Origin: Cyprinodon diabolis
Lineage: Eukaryota; Chordata; Actinopteri; Cyprinodontiformes; Cyprinodontidae
Assembly: GCA_030533445.1 (NCBI GenBank)
Contig: CM060072.1
Location: 11,551,875-11,615,874 of the forward strand
Direction of reading: 5' to 3'
Length of the DNA stretch: 64,000 bases
This document shows positions 38,280 to 48,616 of the stretch, piece after piece (the first letter of the stretch is position 1; every line of letters begins with the position of its first letter). The notes beneath the pieces are model-generated. The model searched no databases. It was not told where the DNA came from and was given only the letters and a program-made list of their open reading frames with translations. The position numbers and the translations under genes were made by a program.

Positions 38280-39795
38280 TATTTTTATATTTTCTTGAAA
38301 GTCAAATTAGAAACAAAACTTTTGTTTGCCTTCTGTTTGTCTGAGTGCACATAGGACATGTATGTTATTCTTAAAAACAGCTGTATACTGATTAAAGAAT
38401 ATGGTTATGAGAAAATAACTATCTTAACTTATAAATGGCAGCTATAACTTACATAAAACTGAGATCCTTGTTTAACATTTCTCAAAATAATCTTAGCTTA
38501 GTCATAATCAGACCTCAGATTTTTTACACCAATTATTTGTGTGTATACATATAAATGAGTGTGTGTGTGTGTGGGGGGGGGGTGTTTGTGTGTGAATGTG
38601 TATTTACAGTCTAAGGGACTGACACAGACCTTTAAAACAGGTGTTATTCCAAAAGGTGTGCAGCGGAAGAGATGACATAATTCTCTCCAACAAGAACAAA
38701 AACCAGACAGAGGCAGACAGTTCATGATTACAAAAGTCTTTGTCCTACCTGCTTCCTGTACATACTTTGTCTATGCAGCACAGAGGGAAAACCTGGCTGA
38801 GTATATTTACTATGTATTAAAAGGACCTTTTAGTTTGTGCTGAGCATATACCAAGTAATGATCATCAGGCTTCTCTTTGACTTAGATTTACTGCTAGCAG
38901 GGTTTTGAAGAAAATGTTGATCCTCTCAGTCTTCAGTGCAGACGATTGTCCTTTAATGCTTTCTTGTTCTCTGGTTACTCATCCTTTGATTAAGCCTGAG
39001 TTGCAAGCACATGATTAGCTTGTAAAAACAGTCTGAGGACAAACTTAGGTGACGTAATTATTGGCCTTGTTTACTGGTCTGATAAAGTTGCATGTTAATG
39101 CTGTTTTTTTTTTTTTTGCCTGCAGGTTTTTTTTTTTCTTTCAACCATAACAAGAATGCACTGACTGATTGGGAAACCTTTTTTTCATGCTGTGTTTCGA
39201 AGTTGAAGTCAACCTCAGACAACAGGCTGGCAAAATTCTATGAGGTTTTCTAAAGAAAAAAGGGCCTGCAGCAAACAGTAGACTGGTCTGCAGAGGAGCA
39301 AGCCAGTTACAAAAACACAACAGCAACTGATTAACAGGACAGTGCAGGGAGTGTTTATACAAAAGGATGGAGTGATTACTGATGAAATGAACAGGTGAGA
39401 GTAATTACCAGAATAAATCTGCTAGGACAGCATGGCCTATGGCTTTAAGGGAGAATTAAAAAGAAACACAACAGAAAATACGGATAAAAATACACAAGGA
39501 TCAAAGAAACTAGAACTGAAAGCAAGAGAGCAGCATTGAAACATCTAAATAAGATCAAAGTAAACTGAACATACAGTATGAAACCTGCTTTTCTCTTTGG
39601 ATAAAGATTAATTACTTAAAAAAAAAACATTCTTTCATAAATACCTGAAATCACCTTCATGGCAAATGTACAAAATCCTGCTTAAGGGCATACAGGCTGC
39701 CTGTGTGCACTTTTGTGAATTAATCAGTCACTCTAAGTAGATCTGCTAATTCAACCTGGAGAGACTCACAGAGAGAGAAATTGTAATAAGAAGAG
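38280..39795. other. Non-coding; GT and poly-T simple repeats
   Basis: AT-rich intergenic sequence. A (GT)n tract followed by G9-10 lies at about 38559-38600, and T-runs at 39103-39139. Short frames without domains. Confidence 0.55.
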
Positions 39796-39839
39796 TTTAT
39801 TGACATGAATGATATATAAGTTCTTTGGTTCTTTGGTGT

Positions 39840-40214
39840 TCAGAACTGATGGATGATCAGATCGATAGATTTAGGAGAGAGAGGATAAGTCTTCCCCCGG
39901 TGGACAATGATGGTGTTAAAAGCCCGGGATGAATTGGAAGTAGCCCGTACCAAGATTCTCTTCTCGGGGAGGAGAAAGGGTGGAGGTGGATAGAGAGAAG
40001 GCTGATGAGCAGAAGGAATGGCAACAATGACACTTGAAGAAGGAGACCTTGTAAGTCGCTTGGCTCCAGGAAGGGTGCGGTCCCATAAATAATTGGCTGA
40101 GGTTTGGAAGTAGGTCTCCAGGAGGTGATCCAGGTGAGGCCGATCAGAATCTTCCAGATTAAATTTACGCTTAAGCTTCATTTCTACACCAATCATAGGA
40201 TTCCTCCACTTCAA
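39840..40214 (-). CDS. Unrecognised 124-codon open frame
   Basis: It begins at an ATG and ends in TGA. A possible AATAAA signal (39801-39796 on the minus strand) lies about 40 nt after the stop. Composition is protein-like: a charged N-terminus (MKLKRKFNLEDSDRPHLDH), a proline patch PSLYPPPPFLLPEKR, and a C-terminus GKTYPLSPKS. I recognise no domain. It could be a retroelement remnant, the last exon of an unseen minus-strand gene, or chance. Confidence 0.3.
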   Translation of the reverse strand: MKWRNPMIGVEMKLKRKFNLEDSDRPHLDHLLETYFQTSANYLWDRTLPGAKRLTRSPSSSVIVAIPSAHQPSLYPPPPFLLPEKRILVRATSNSSRAFNTIIVHRGKTYPLSPKSIDLIIHQF

Positions 40215-40748
40215 TAAATCCAGTCATCACATTCATCTTTAATAAATATGACAAACACAACGTTAATTAGGATATAGGTTAAAAAAAAAGAATGAAAGAG
40301 AATAAAAGCACCATGTAAAGTTACATATTATTGTAAACAAATAGGCATTGTGCACCATGGTCACCAACATTCTGTAGAATGTAGCTTCAAAGCTTCACAT
40401 GGTCTTGGATCAGATTTTAAATAAACGATTTTTGAGTTATCCCACAGAATGTCTTGCCTTGAATACTGGGTTCTTCTGTTCTGAGTCGTAACAACAGATC
40501 CATTTTCTTAATTGAGGAACTGTAAACGGAATTAATGTATCTGAGTTTGGAGATTGAAAGGAGAATATTGCTTGCTGGATGTGTAGATGATGTTTTTTTC
40601 TAGTGTGAAAGAACTAGGCTGGTACCTCAACCTGGCAGACCACCTCTGAGATGAAATAGAGTGTTTGAGCCAAACCTTGTCCTCCAACATCAATGTGTGA
40701 CCTCATAAATGTGCCTCTGGAAGTATAACAAAAAGCTAAATATCAATA
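40215..40748. other. Non-coding, nothing recognised
   Basis: AT-rich spacer before the hAT element. Confidence 0.5.
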
Positions 40749-41707
40749 CTTTCAAACATGGGCGTAGGTTTGCATAGGGACCATAGGGACATGTCCCTAC
40801 CAAAATTTTGAACCGACCTAATTGTCCCTACCAATAACTGGATTTGAGCAACATGTTTATAATTTACAGCAGTAGTTGTTGCAGCAGTGGCTTCTTTTTC
40901 TCTCGCAGCTCCTCTGCCTGGTCTCTCCTGTCCCTTTCACGTAGAAGCGCATGGTACTGTGCTGCGCTGTTTAACTCCACTCTCATTGGTTGTTCTGCCT
41001 TAGGTCCCGCCTTCTCTCTCCTTGATAGGCTGTTTTCGAGTCCGTCCGAGCTTGATGCACAAAATTGAAAATTTATTCACACTAGAATGCCGCGGTTACT
41101 GCAATTAATATTAGACTGCAAAACTAGTCCCTTTCCTTTTTACCGATATTTAGTTGCTATTACTGTTTTCATTTTTTGATGACTCTTTCAGTTATAATTA
41201 TTAGCAGGTGTTATTTATTTTATAGAGTAGCCTATAACAACAAGAAATGGTGCCTAAACATCTGCTATTTTTTGTTTAAAAAGCATAATTAGGGTTCCAC
41301 ATAATAATAATAATTTAATTGACTATTTATACTTCTAGAAATAGGATAAAGACAAGAACAAACAGAGGAAGAATATTAACATTGATTTTATCTTACATAG
41401 ATTTCCACACAGTCTATAAGTAAATTAGTACAAACATTAATGTCTGGTAAAAATGCTTGAATCTGACTGTTTATTTTGGATATTATTAAATTACAGATAA
41501 GATAGTGTTATATTGTCTTTTATAATTGTTAAAAGTGATTTTATATTTTAATACACTTAGGCTCATGCTCAGTGTTGTGTTTGTAGATGATGCCACTAAA
41601 AAAGAAAATAGACATAAGGAGCTATTTAAACAGTCAGACAGTAAGCAATATAGGACGATGATAAAATGTTGTGTTATATTTAATCCTTTACTATTAAAAT
41701 GCACTTA

Positions 41708-42966
41708 CAGTGTTGGGCATGTTACTTTGAAAAAGTAATTAGTTATAGTTACTAGTTACTTCTCCCAAAAAGTAACTGATTTACTAACTGAGTTACTCCA
41801 CAATAAAAGTAACTAGTTACTAGTAAAAGTAACTATTGCGTTACTTTTGCGTTTCTCGCCCCCTTAACCCTCACCACCCAGCCCCCACCTTCTCGCCGTG
41901 TGTTTCCAAAGCCAGCTGAATAGAGTGGAAGACAAAGACAAGAACCTGCAGAGAGTTTAGCATTTATTGCAACTCAACGTAAATTACATCGGGGGGAACG
42001 CCATGTGAAGTTTTTAACAGGGAATTCAGATCTGGTGAAATTAATAACTGGGGATGTCTTATTCTGAAATCTTGTGTGTTTGGGTTGTTATAGATACTGC
42101 AACATCTATCTATCCATCTATCTATCAAGATGTATACTCTGTGTGTGACATAAAATATGGATCTCCATCCCTGCCACAAAGGCCATCAAATAATGTTTAA
42201 ATTAAAAAATACAGTAGGTTGAAAAGGCAGAGTATCCATCCATCCATCCATCCATCCAGATTTCTCCCTTTCATTTGATCGTTCACGCTCTCCATAGTTC
42301 TCCTGTGGCGCGAGCACAGGGCGACTGTTGCGCGCCTTTAGCGAGCATGCGCGTTTCCTGTCGCTTGCGCGGTGACTCGTGCCGCCTGCGCTGTGCGGAG
42401 ATGCAGAGGAAACCGTATGTGATGGGGAAACGCAGCTCGACGTAACACCGGTATTTCCATGTGGAAAACGCTGTTTTGCTGCTGCAGTCATCCTCACTCT
42501 CCATCTCTCTGTGTGTGCTGTACGTTAACACCCGCCAGCGGAAACACCCCCCTACCCAACTGACAGACGGAATCTCACTATACATCAGCCATTCTCATCC
42601 TCCCCTCTCTCATGACAAGGCGCGCACCTCTGGATGACCTAAAAAATAATCTTTAATATCTCTTAAACAAAAGTAGCACAAACAATATTTTTTTCTGCAC
42701 AAATCTGCACTAACGTTGCACTAACCATTCAGTCTATTTGCAGAGTTTTTTGACGTGGGTGGGGTGTCAGCCTCACGCAGCTGCGCACGAGTCCTATCAT
42801 GAAAAAAGGTTCATTGTGCGACCTGAGTAACGCGCAGTAACGGGGTGTCTGAAATGGTTACTGCGTTATAGTTACAGTCAAAGTAATTAGTTAGATTACT
42901 CGTTACTAAAACAAGGTAAAGGCGTTAGTAACGCCGTTACTTTCAACGCCGTTAGTCCCATCACTG
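41708..42966. mobile_element. Nested hAT-type MITE, 1.26 kb, with CpG-rich core
   Basis: Ends CAGTGTTGGG and CCCATCACTG are inverted repeats. Perfect 8-bp duplications TGCACTTA are at 41700-41707 and 42967-42974. Subterminal regions are full of GTTACT / AGTAAC motifs, likely transposase binding repeats. The interior holds ATCT (42104-42127) and ATCC (42234-42258) microsatellites and a CpG-rich segment (about 42290-42460). The 100-codon frames are not transposase-like. It inserted after the surrounding element. Confidence 0.85.
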
Positions 42967-43082
42967 TGCACTTATACATTATATGATTATAGGAAACACA
43001 GATATCCAGTAATAATGATGCAGGGCAGCTTGTAGGTGAAGCAGCTGGCCCTTCAGTGCTTCAGGTGATGTCTAAATAAACC

Positions 43083-43330
43083 AGTTCTGGGTGAAGAATA
43101 TTGACAGACAAAAATTTTTTTTTTATCTTATATATTATATATATATATGTTGTATTTTTAAAATTTTGGTATAATTACTGATCTAAGTGGGTTGCTCTGT
43201 CGGAGAAAGGCATATTTTACATTTTTATTATGTTTTAGAGTCTCTATTCTCCAGTTAATGATGAATCACTCACTAAATTAGTTGACGATTATTGAAATAA
43301 TCAATTAATACGATTCATTTTTTCAGTCCC
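43083..43330 (+). repeat. Dispersed repeat, shared with about 59830-60045
   Basis: 'TTCTGGGTGAAGAATATTGA ...GAGTCTCTATTCTCCAGTTAATGATGAATC...' recurs in the pdlim4-like intron at about 59830-60020 with roughly 75-80% match by eye. This copy lies inside the outer hAT element, which may therefore be composite. Confidence 0.45.
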
Positions 43331-43818
43331 AGATAAAATACATGAAATGGGCTACACAGAGTAACTACAGCCCAGATGTTCCACTTTTATAGTGAAGTTA
43401 ATATTATAATGAATGTATTATTTTGCTTGATACAGAGAGAGCATATTAGGTAAAAATATAAGAGTGGGGTTTAACTCTGCACAATTCTATATCTTCAGAA
43501 GAAAATACTGTATTTACCTTCTCTCTTAGTCATTCAAATGAAACCATTTTCAAAGTGGAAAACAGTCCTAATTCCACATTGATCAGAGCCGGTGATACTT
43601 CAAACATTAATAAACAGCATCTAATGAGTGTAGTGCTTATACAATTTTTATTAATGTAGCAAAATGATGCTTTTCTCTTTTAACAATGAATTCCTCTTAT
43701 CAGTACGGATCCTCACACCGTGCATAAAAAAGGACATGCATATTGCATAGCAGCAATGACAACCGACTGATAGTGTCCCTACCAAAGTTCAAATCAAACC
43801 TACGCCCTTGCTTTCAAA

Positions 43819-45526
43819 AGACATATATAGTCTATATCTTCACTATATAAATGTAATCAAATATCTGCTAAACAGTCTTTTACTACTCTGAACCAGTCTG
43901 AGTGACTTTCTAGTTATTACCTGTTGCTCATAGTGGAAATTATACTGAAAAGCTGCCATTAATAAAGTACTACTACTCCTAAAGATGACGCCAAGCTTAC
44001 ACTCAAGGACTCCCTGTTAACTTAACAGATGCTTTTGTGGATCGATGTTTGCTCAAACTTACTCACATATCAAGGCAGGACTCCACATGTGTTCTGTCTA
44101 CTAAGGGACACATAACGTGGAATCTCTATGAGCTCATTCCTTTTGCATTAGAGAAAAAAGACAGACTCAGACTCACTGACTCACTCAGCAATTGGCAGGG
44201 GAAATGAAGGAATCAAGCAATGAGGCTGTGAGGATATAGAGTAGACTGGAATATCCACTAACAACATGGGAGAGGTCTTCTCTGTAAATGAGGTGTCCAC
44301 ATTACAGCACATCTTTATATTCAACCTAAGATCCTGGTGCCACGCTAATTTACTGGATTTAAATTTAAGTGCAAAATCCAGATTATGTATTGAGAACTTA
44401 GTTTTTAGCATATGTCCCAGCATTTGCTTTCTGTATGTTTGTTTCTCCAGCTAACTATATACCTTCAATTCAACAAATAATGTAAGGAAACAAGGCAGGA
44501 TTCAATCAGAAGCTGATGTACACAAAATGTAGATATAATTGTCAGAACAAAACAGGGCAATGTCCTCCATTCAAAGAAAAAAATACCAACACCTACCATT
44601 TGATCACATTATGTGCTCTTTCTAAATTAACTGCAACAAATGAACTAATATTACTACATAGTACCACATAACACCATTAATACAAAATCTAAATGTTAAT
44701 TTTGTACTGCTCCAAAATCTTTTCATATAGCTTCCCATTAGCTTCCTGCTAATGATTCTGGGTGTAGCTCCAAGGTTTGATTTAATAAGCTAAAAATATT
44801 TTGCTTGACAGAACTCATTTGATAGAAAAAGACAATATACGAATGCCCAGGAGTTTAAGATGTGTCATTTTCAGTGTAAATTAATGTTTATCAGTCAACG
44901 ATCTAAACGAAATCTCGACTTTCCCCATCAGATTCACCATTATTTGTGTGTGGATGGTCAAACTGAAATTATAAATGTCCAAAACAAGGTAAAAAAATCC
45001 CCAAAAACAACAAAAACGAACTCCTAGCACAAACCACTATGTATTCCCTTATTGTACCTTCACTCCAAACACGTTTTACAGCAACTTTATCACCATATGT
45101 CGGCTGCTGGACATTTTACCAGCAATTTATATGGCAGATGACAAGCTCTAGTCCAATTGCTGCAAAATCTCATTGATTCGGCTGACTTTTTAACTGCTGC
45201 TTTCTACTTTTAGCGGACGTGGCAGACCTGGATTTTTCAGAAGTCACAAGGGGCGTTTCCATCAGCTTTTTGTAATGTGGATTTTGAAGCAGCGTATCAG
45301 AAAAGCTAGATGGAAAAGGCAAAATTCGACACACCTTCTTTATATTTGCAAATGTAAGAACAACTTGCTGGATAGCAACACATTCATTGAAACTCTACTC
45401 CATTACTAATCTTGGGTCCATTGTAGATAACAGGCTCTAGCTGATACTTCCTATTAATTATTAATTAGCCATACGTTCAACATTGAGCTTTGTGTCGCTT
45501 GGTTAATTTCTTTTAAACCAAAAGGA
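43819..45526. other. Non-coding, nothing recognised
   Basis: AT-rich intergenic sequence. Frames at 44181-44454 lack domains. Confidence 0.5.
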
Positions 45527-45651
45527 TTGTATTTGAGTCAATGAGTCAATGCAATCAACTGGTTTTCCTTAGATAGAAAACTTTGTATCAATTTGACTGT
45601 ATGACTGTGTTGTGAATTTGGCGCTATATAAATAAACTGAATTGAATTGAA
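45527..45651 (+). mobile_element. 5'-truncated LINE-like dispersed repeat, copy 2
   Basis: Only the last 125 bp of the family seen at 11861-12626, ending in AACTGAATTGAATTGAA. An internal deletion removes the 'caaggcactttac' part. Confidence 0.6.
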
Positions 45652-46639
45652 ACCCCGCAAAATTAGATTTTTTTTTTTACCTTTAAAATTTCCCTTGAAA
45701 ACTGCATCTAAGTTAGATGGAAACACTGCAACTGTGGGGGTCAGAACTATAAGCTGTGCATAGAGGGCATCCAAGCTGGGCATAGGCGGCTACTATCTAT
45801 CACTGGGGTCAGGCCTCTATTGCATCCCTGTAATCATCATTATCCTCACATAACTTTGCATTGCAGCACTCCTGAATGCTCCAATACATTTGGTAACTGG
45901 AAGCATGTTTGGTGTGGACACACCATAGCAGATGCACAAAGAACTCTATAAATCACCAATTATCTAACACAAATACCAGGCAGCTTGGGAGAATTGTGAA
46001 TTTTGACTTCAGCTGTTACCAAAATCAGATTATTTCCCCCCCATTATCTAGCAGCATGGCGAAAAATCTGGCAGGTCTGCCATGTTGCTGTCTTCTTTTC
46101 ATGTCCCCCTCACCAACATTTTAGAGTCTCTGATGTATTCAATTATCTTTTGACTAATATAAGTCATATATCATTTATAGTTTTAACAAAGTAGACTTCA
46201 ATCCTAGGGTCAGTGTTCATATGGAAGACCTATTTATGACCAAGCTACTTCCTGGTTCTTGTGCTGTTGCTTTGATGTTCCCAAAGAAAGTTATTTTCTC
46301 ATAATCTGCCAGCTTCACAGCGAAAAAGAGATTTTTAATACCACACGTGGTTGAAATTTTGATTTCAGAAGTGGGGGGATGCAAGTATTTTTTAAATATA
46401 ACTAACTTCATGGTGTTTGACCTTCCAATCAAGACCTGATTCATTGGAGCATCGGATCTTTGTAGAGTGAGCTTCTCAGGAGTGACAGCGGTGACAGCCA
46501 ATCTCACAAGAAAAGACGATGGACCATTCAGGAGCTTGTGGGCGGTCTAAACTTAGGGAAGCTGGCTTCAGTTTGAGCTGCAGTTTTCTGCTTGGTCCTA
46601 GTGCTAGAAGAATGTCTGTGTACTGTAGCGTAACATGTT
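45652..46639. other. Non-coding, nothing recognised
   Basis: No gene. Frames at 45909-46194 and 46217-46507 have no domain. Confidence 0.5.
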
Positions 46640-46930
46640 TTTGGACAGTAAAATATGCAGGGGACCGAAACAGACGATTGAAAAAGTAGTGGGGACATGT
46701 CCCCCCTGTTCCCCCCATAAATTATGTCCAAGATACTACCCATTTTTTTAAATTGCATGCAGTTTTGTCAAAAGTACACACATTTGTTATTTAAGTAGAA
46801 GTGTAGATACTGCAGTTTAAAAACACTCTGGTAAAAGTTGAAAGTATCAACTTGACCTCTTTACTCACATAAAGAAATCTCCAAAAACTACTTAAAGTAT
46901 AAAAGTATAAAGTAACCTTTAGAAAATACA
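46640..46930. mobile_element. Degenerate hAT-like sequence
   Basis: 46690-46735 contains GGGGACATGTCCCC, similar to the subterminal GGGACATGTCCC of the 40757-43810 element. 46765-46925 has the 'aagtagaagt...gtaaaagttgaaagtat' pattern seen in fish hAT MITEs. No ends or duplications were found. Confidence 0.3.
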
Positions 46931-47376
46931 ACCAGATGCCACTATATGAATTGAAAGCATAATTTTTCGACTATTTCGAAAAATTCTTTGAGATAGGGCC
47001 AAGTCGTCAGTTTGGTCAAAACATAATTTTTAGTTTAATCAGAAAATGTCTCAGAAATCTGTCTCCGAGTGGATTTGCAGCATTAAGTTATCTATTTATG
47101 TATTTTCTTTTTGGAGTGAGCTGTTCTTCCAGACGACTAAAGGGTTGAGTAGCCTTTGGCTCATTGATAAAGGATTAGTTTTACTTTGGATGATGACCCT
47201 TCCTAACCAGCGTCAGCTAGCATCTTTCCTTAGTCTTCTGCTCTGAAATTCAAAATTTTGCACCATAACCTGTCAAAGATGACTGAACGAGGTTTTTAAA
47301 CATGCAATGTTTGAAGAAATAGTATAAACAAACCTGAGCCCACCTGCCCCCACCCATCCTCACCACCTTCTAAAGA
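46931..47376. other. Non-coding, nothing recognised
   Basis: Short frames only. Adjoins the LINE fragment. Confidence 0.5.
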
Positions 47377-47700
47377 AGCACCATAGAGAGCGTTCTGACC
47401 AGCTGTCTCACTGTGTGGTGTGGAGGCTGCAGCGCCTCAGACTGGAAGAAAGTGAGGAGAGTGGTGAGAACAGCAGAGAAGATAATCTGGACTCCTCTTC
47501 CCTCCATATAAGACATCTCATCCCAGCGCTGCGTGTCCTGAGTCCGTAACATCATGATTGACCCTTCACACCCCCCATGGACTGTTCTCCCTTCTGCCCT
47601 CTGGGAAGAGTATTCTAAGCATTGGATGCAGGTCCAGCAGATTCCACAACAGTTTCTTCCCCACTGCCATTAGACTGCTGAATGTTTTGTAAAATGGGTT
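47377..47700 (+). pseudogene. LINE reverse-transcriptase C-terminal fragment, broken
   Basis: Reading from 47377 gives STIESVLTSCLTVWCGGCSA, then a VVRTAEKIIWTPLPSI segment, a stop, and further in-frame similarity up to IMIDPSHP, after which the frame shifts. This is the C-terminal tail of fish LINE polyproteins of the L2/CR1/Rex type ('...VWYGGCSASD...VVRTAEKI...'). At least two in-frame stops and one frameshift show that it is dead. An AT-rich stretch and a (TA)n tract follow. Confidence 0.7.
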
Positions 47701-47791
47701 AATTTATTGTATTTTATTATATTTGATAATTATATATAAATTAAATTTAAATATTAGAACTGTAAATTTACAGTCATATGTTTATATTACT

Positions 47792-47794
<3 letters not shown>

Positions 47795-47887
<93 letters not shown>
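47795..47887. repeat. (TA)n microsatellite
   Basis: About 46 uninterrupted TA units. Protein frames through it are artefacts. Confidence 0.97.
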
Positions 47888-47889
<2 letters not shown>

Positions 47890-48290
47890 CTATTTTTCTA
47901 AGGCTACACTTTAAAAAAAATATGAAATTGTCCAGAGAGCTGTTCCAAACAAAATGTCTTTTTCTTTTACACTTGTGTAAACAAAATGACAAATAAAATC
48001 TGTCTAAGTCTAAATAGACAGGGCACTTTGATATCTTGATATTGTTTGGAAAATCAACCTGAAGTCAACCAGTTACTTCCTAAAAGCTGTGGGATAACCC
48101 TGCACAACCTAGAGGAAAAAAGGAAAACAAAACAGGAAAGTTTGTGTTATATTAATGCCAGAAAATTTGATAAAAGTTAGGTATTTCTTTAAAGTGTGAA
48201 CACCGTTAAATGTATTTATTGTTCTAAGCAAGGTTGACATGGGGGGTAATCAGTGTCTGTTCTCCCCATGAGATCTCCCCCACCCTCTCA
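47888..48290. other. Non-coding upstream region of the pdlim4-like gene
   Basis: AT-rich until about 48240, after which GC content rises toward the promoter-like segment. Confidence 0.5.
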
Positions 48291-48523
48291 CGCTTTCTGA
48301 GCGGCTGAAAAGTGGGCGGGATAGACCGTCCACTGACGTCAGAGGCGGATCTATACTTCAACTTGAATCAGGAGCGCAGTTTTCAGAGCCGCACTGCGTT
48401 GCTTAGCAGCTAGAGAGAGGAGTCTGACTACTTCACGGTCGCTTTTCTGCCGGACTTTTGCCCTTCTTCATTTTGTCATCTGCACTTTCATTGAAAAACA
48501 AATTCTAAGTCTTGATTACCAAG
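48291..48523 (+). promoter_or_regulatory. Putative promoter and 5' UTR of the pdlim4-like gene
   Basis: GC content rises. A GC box, GGGCGGG, is at 48314-48320, and a perfect palindromic CRE, TGACGTCA, at 48334-48341. No clear TATA box follows at the expected distance, except a weak CTATACTT at about 48351. Transcription probably starts within about 48370-48430. An in-frame TAA at 48506-48508 limits the protein start to the ATG at 48524. The sites are seen directly; their use is inferred. Confidence 0.55.
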
Positions 48524-48616
48524 ATGTCCCAAACCGTGACACTAAAGGGACCCTCTCCATGGGGTTTTCGTCTGGTGGGAGGACGGGATTTTAGCACACC
48601 GTTAACCATCTCCAGG
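48524..48616 (+). CDS. PDZ-LIM protein, coding exon 1 (pdlim4-like)
   Basis: 31 codons from the ATG (A at -3) to a GTAGGT donor at 48617. The peptide begins [15 protein letters not shown] and continues [20 protein letters not shown] is the carboxylate-binding loop of the ALP/Enigma-type PDZ domain. [19 protein letters not shown] is closer to PDLIM4 (RIL) than to PDLIM1 or PDLIM3 as I know them, so pdlim4 is the best name, but a paralog cannot be excluded. In this family the N-terminal PDZ binds alpha-actinin at actin stress fibres and Z-lines, and a C-terminal LIM domain follows. The LIM exons lie beyond the window. Phase 0 junction to exon 2. Confidence 0.85.

Larger units (their letters stand above)
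40757..43810. mobile_element. hAT-type element, 3.05 kb, carrying a nested insertion
   Basis: Terminal inverted repeats are CATGGGCGTAGGTTTG (left) and its complement CAAACCTACGCCCTTG (right), 15 of 16 matching. Perfect 8-bp duplications CTTTCAAA are at 40749-40756 and 43811-43818. Without the nested element (41708-42966) it is about 1.8 kb. The minus strand at about 40850-40990 reads like coding sequence rich in R, E, Q and K, possibly a relic of a source gene, but no transposase core was recognised. Both subterminal regions carry GTCCCTACCAAA. Confidence 0.8.
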
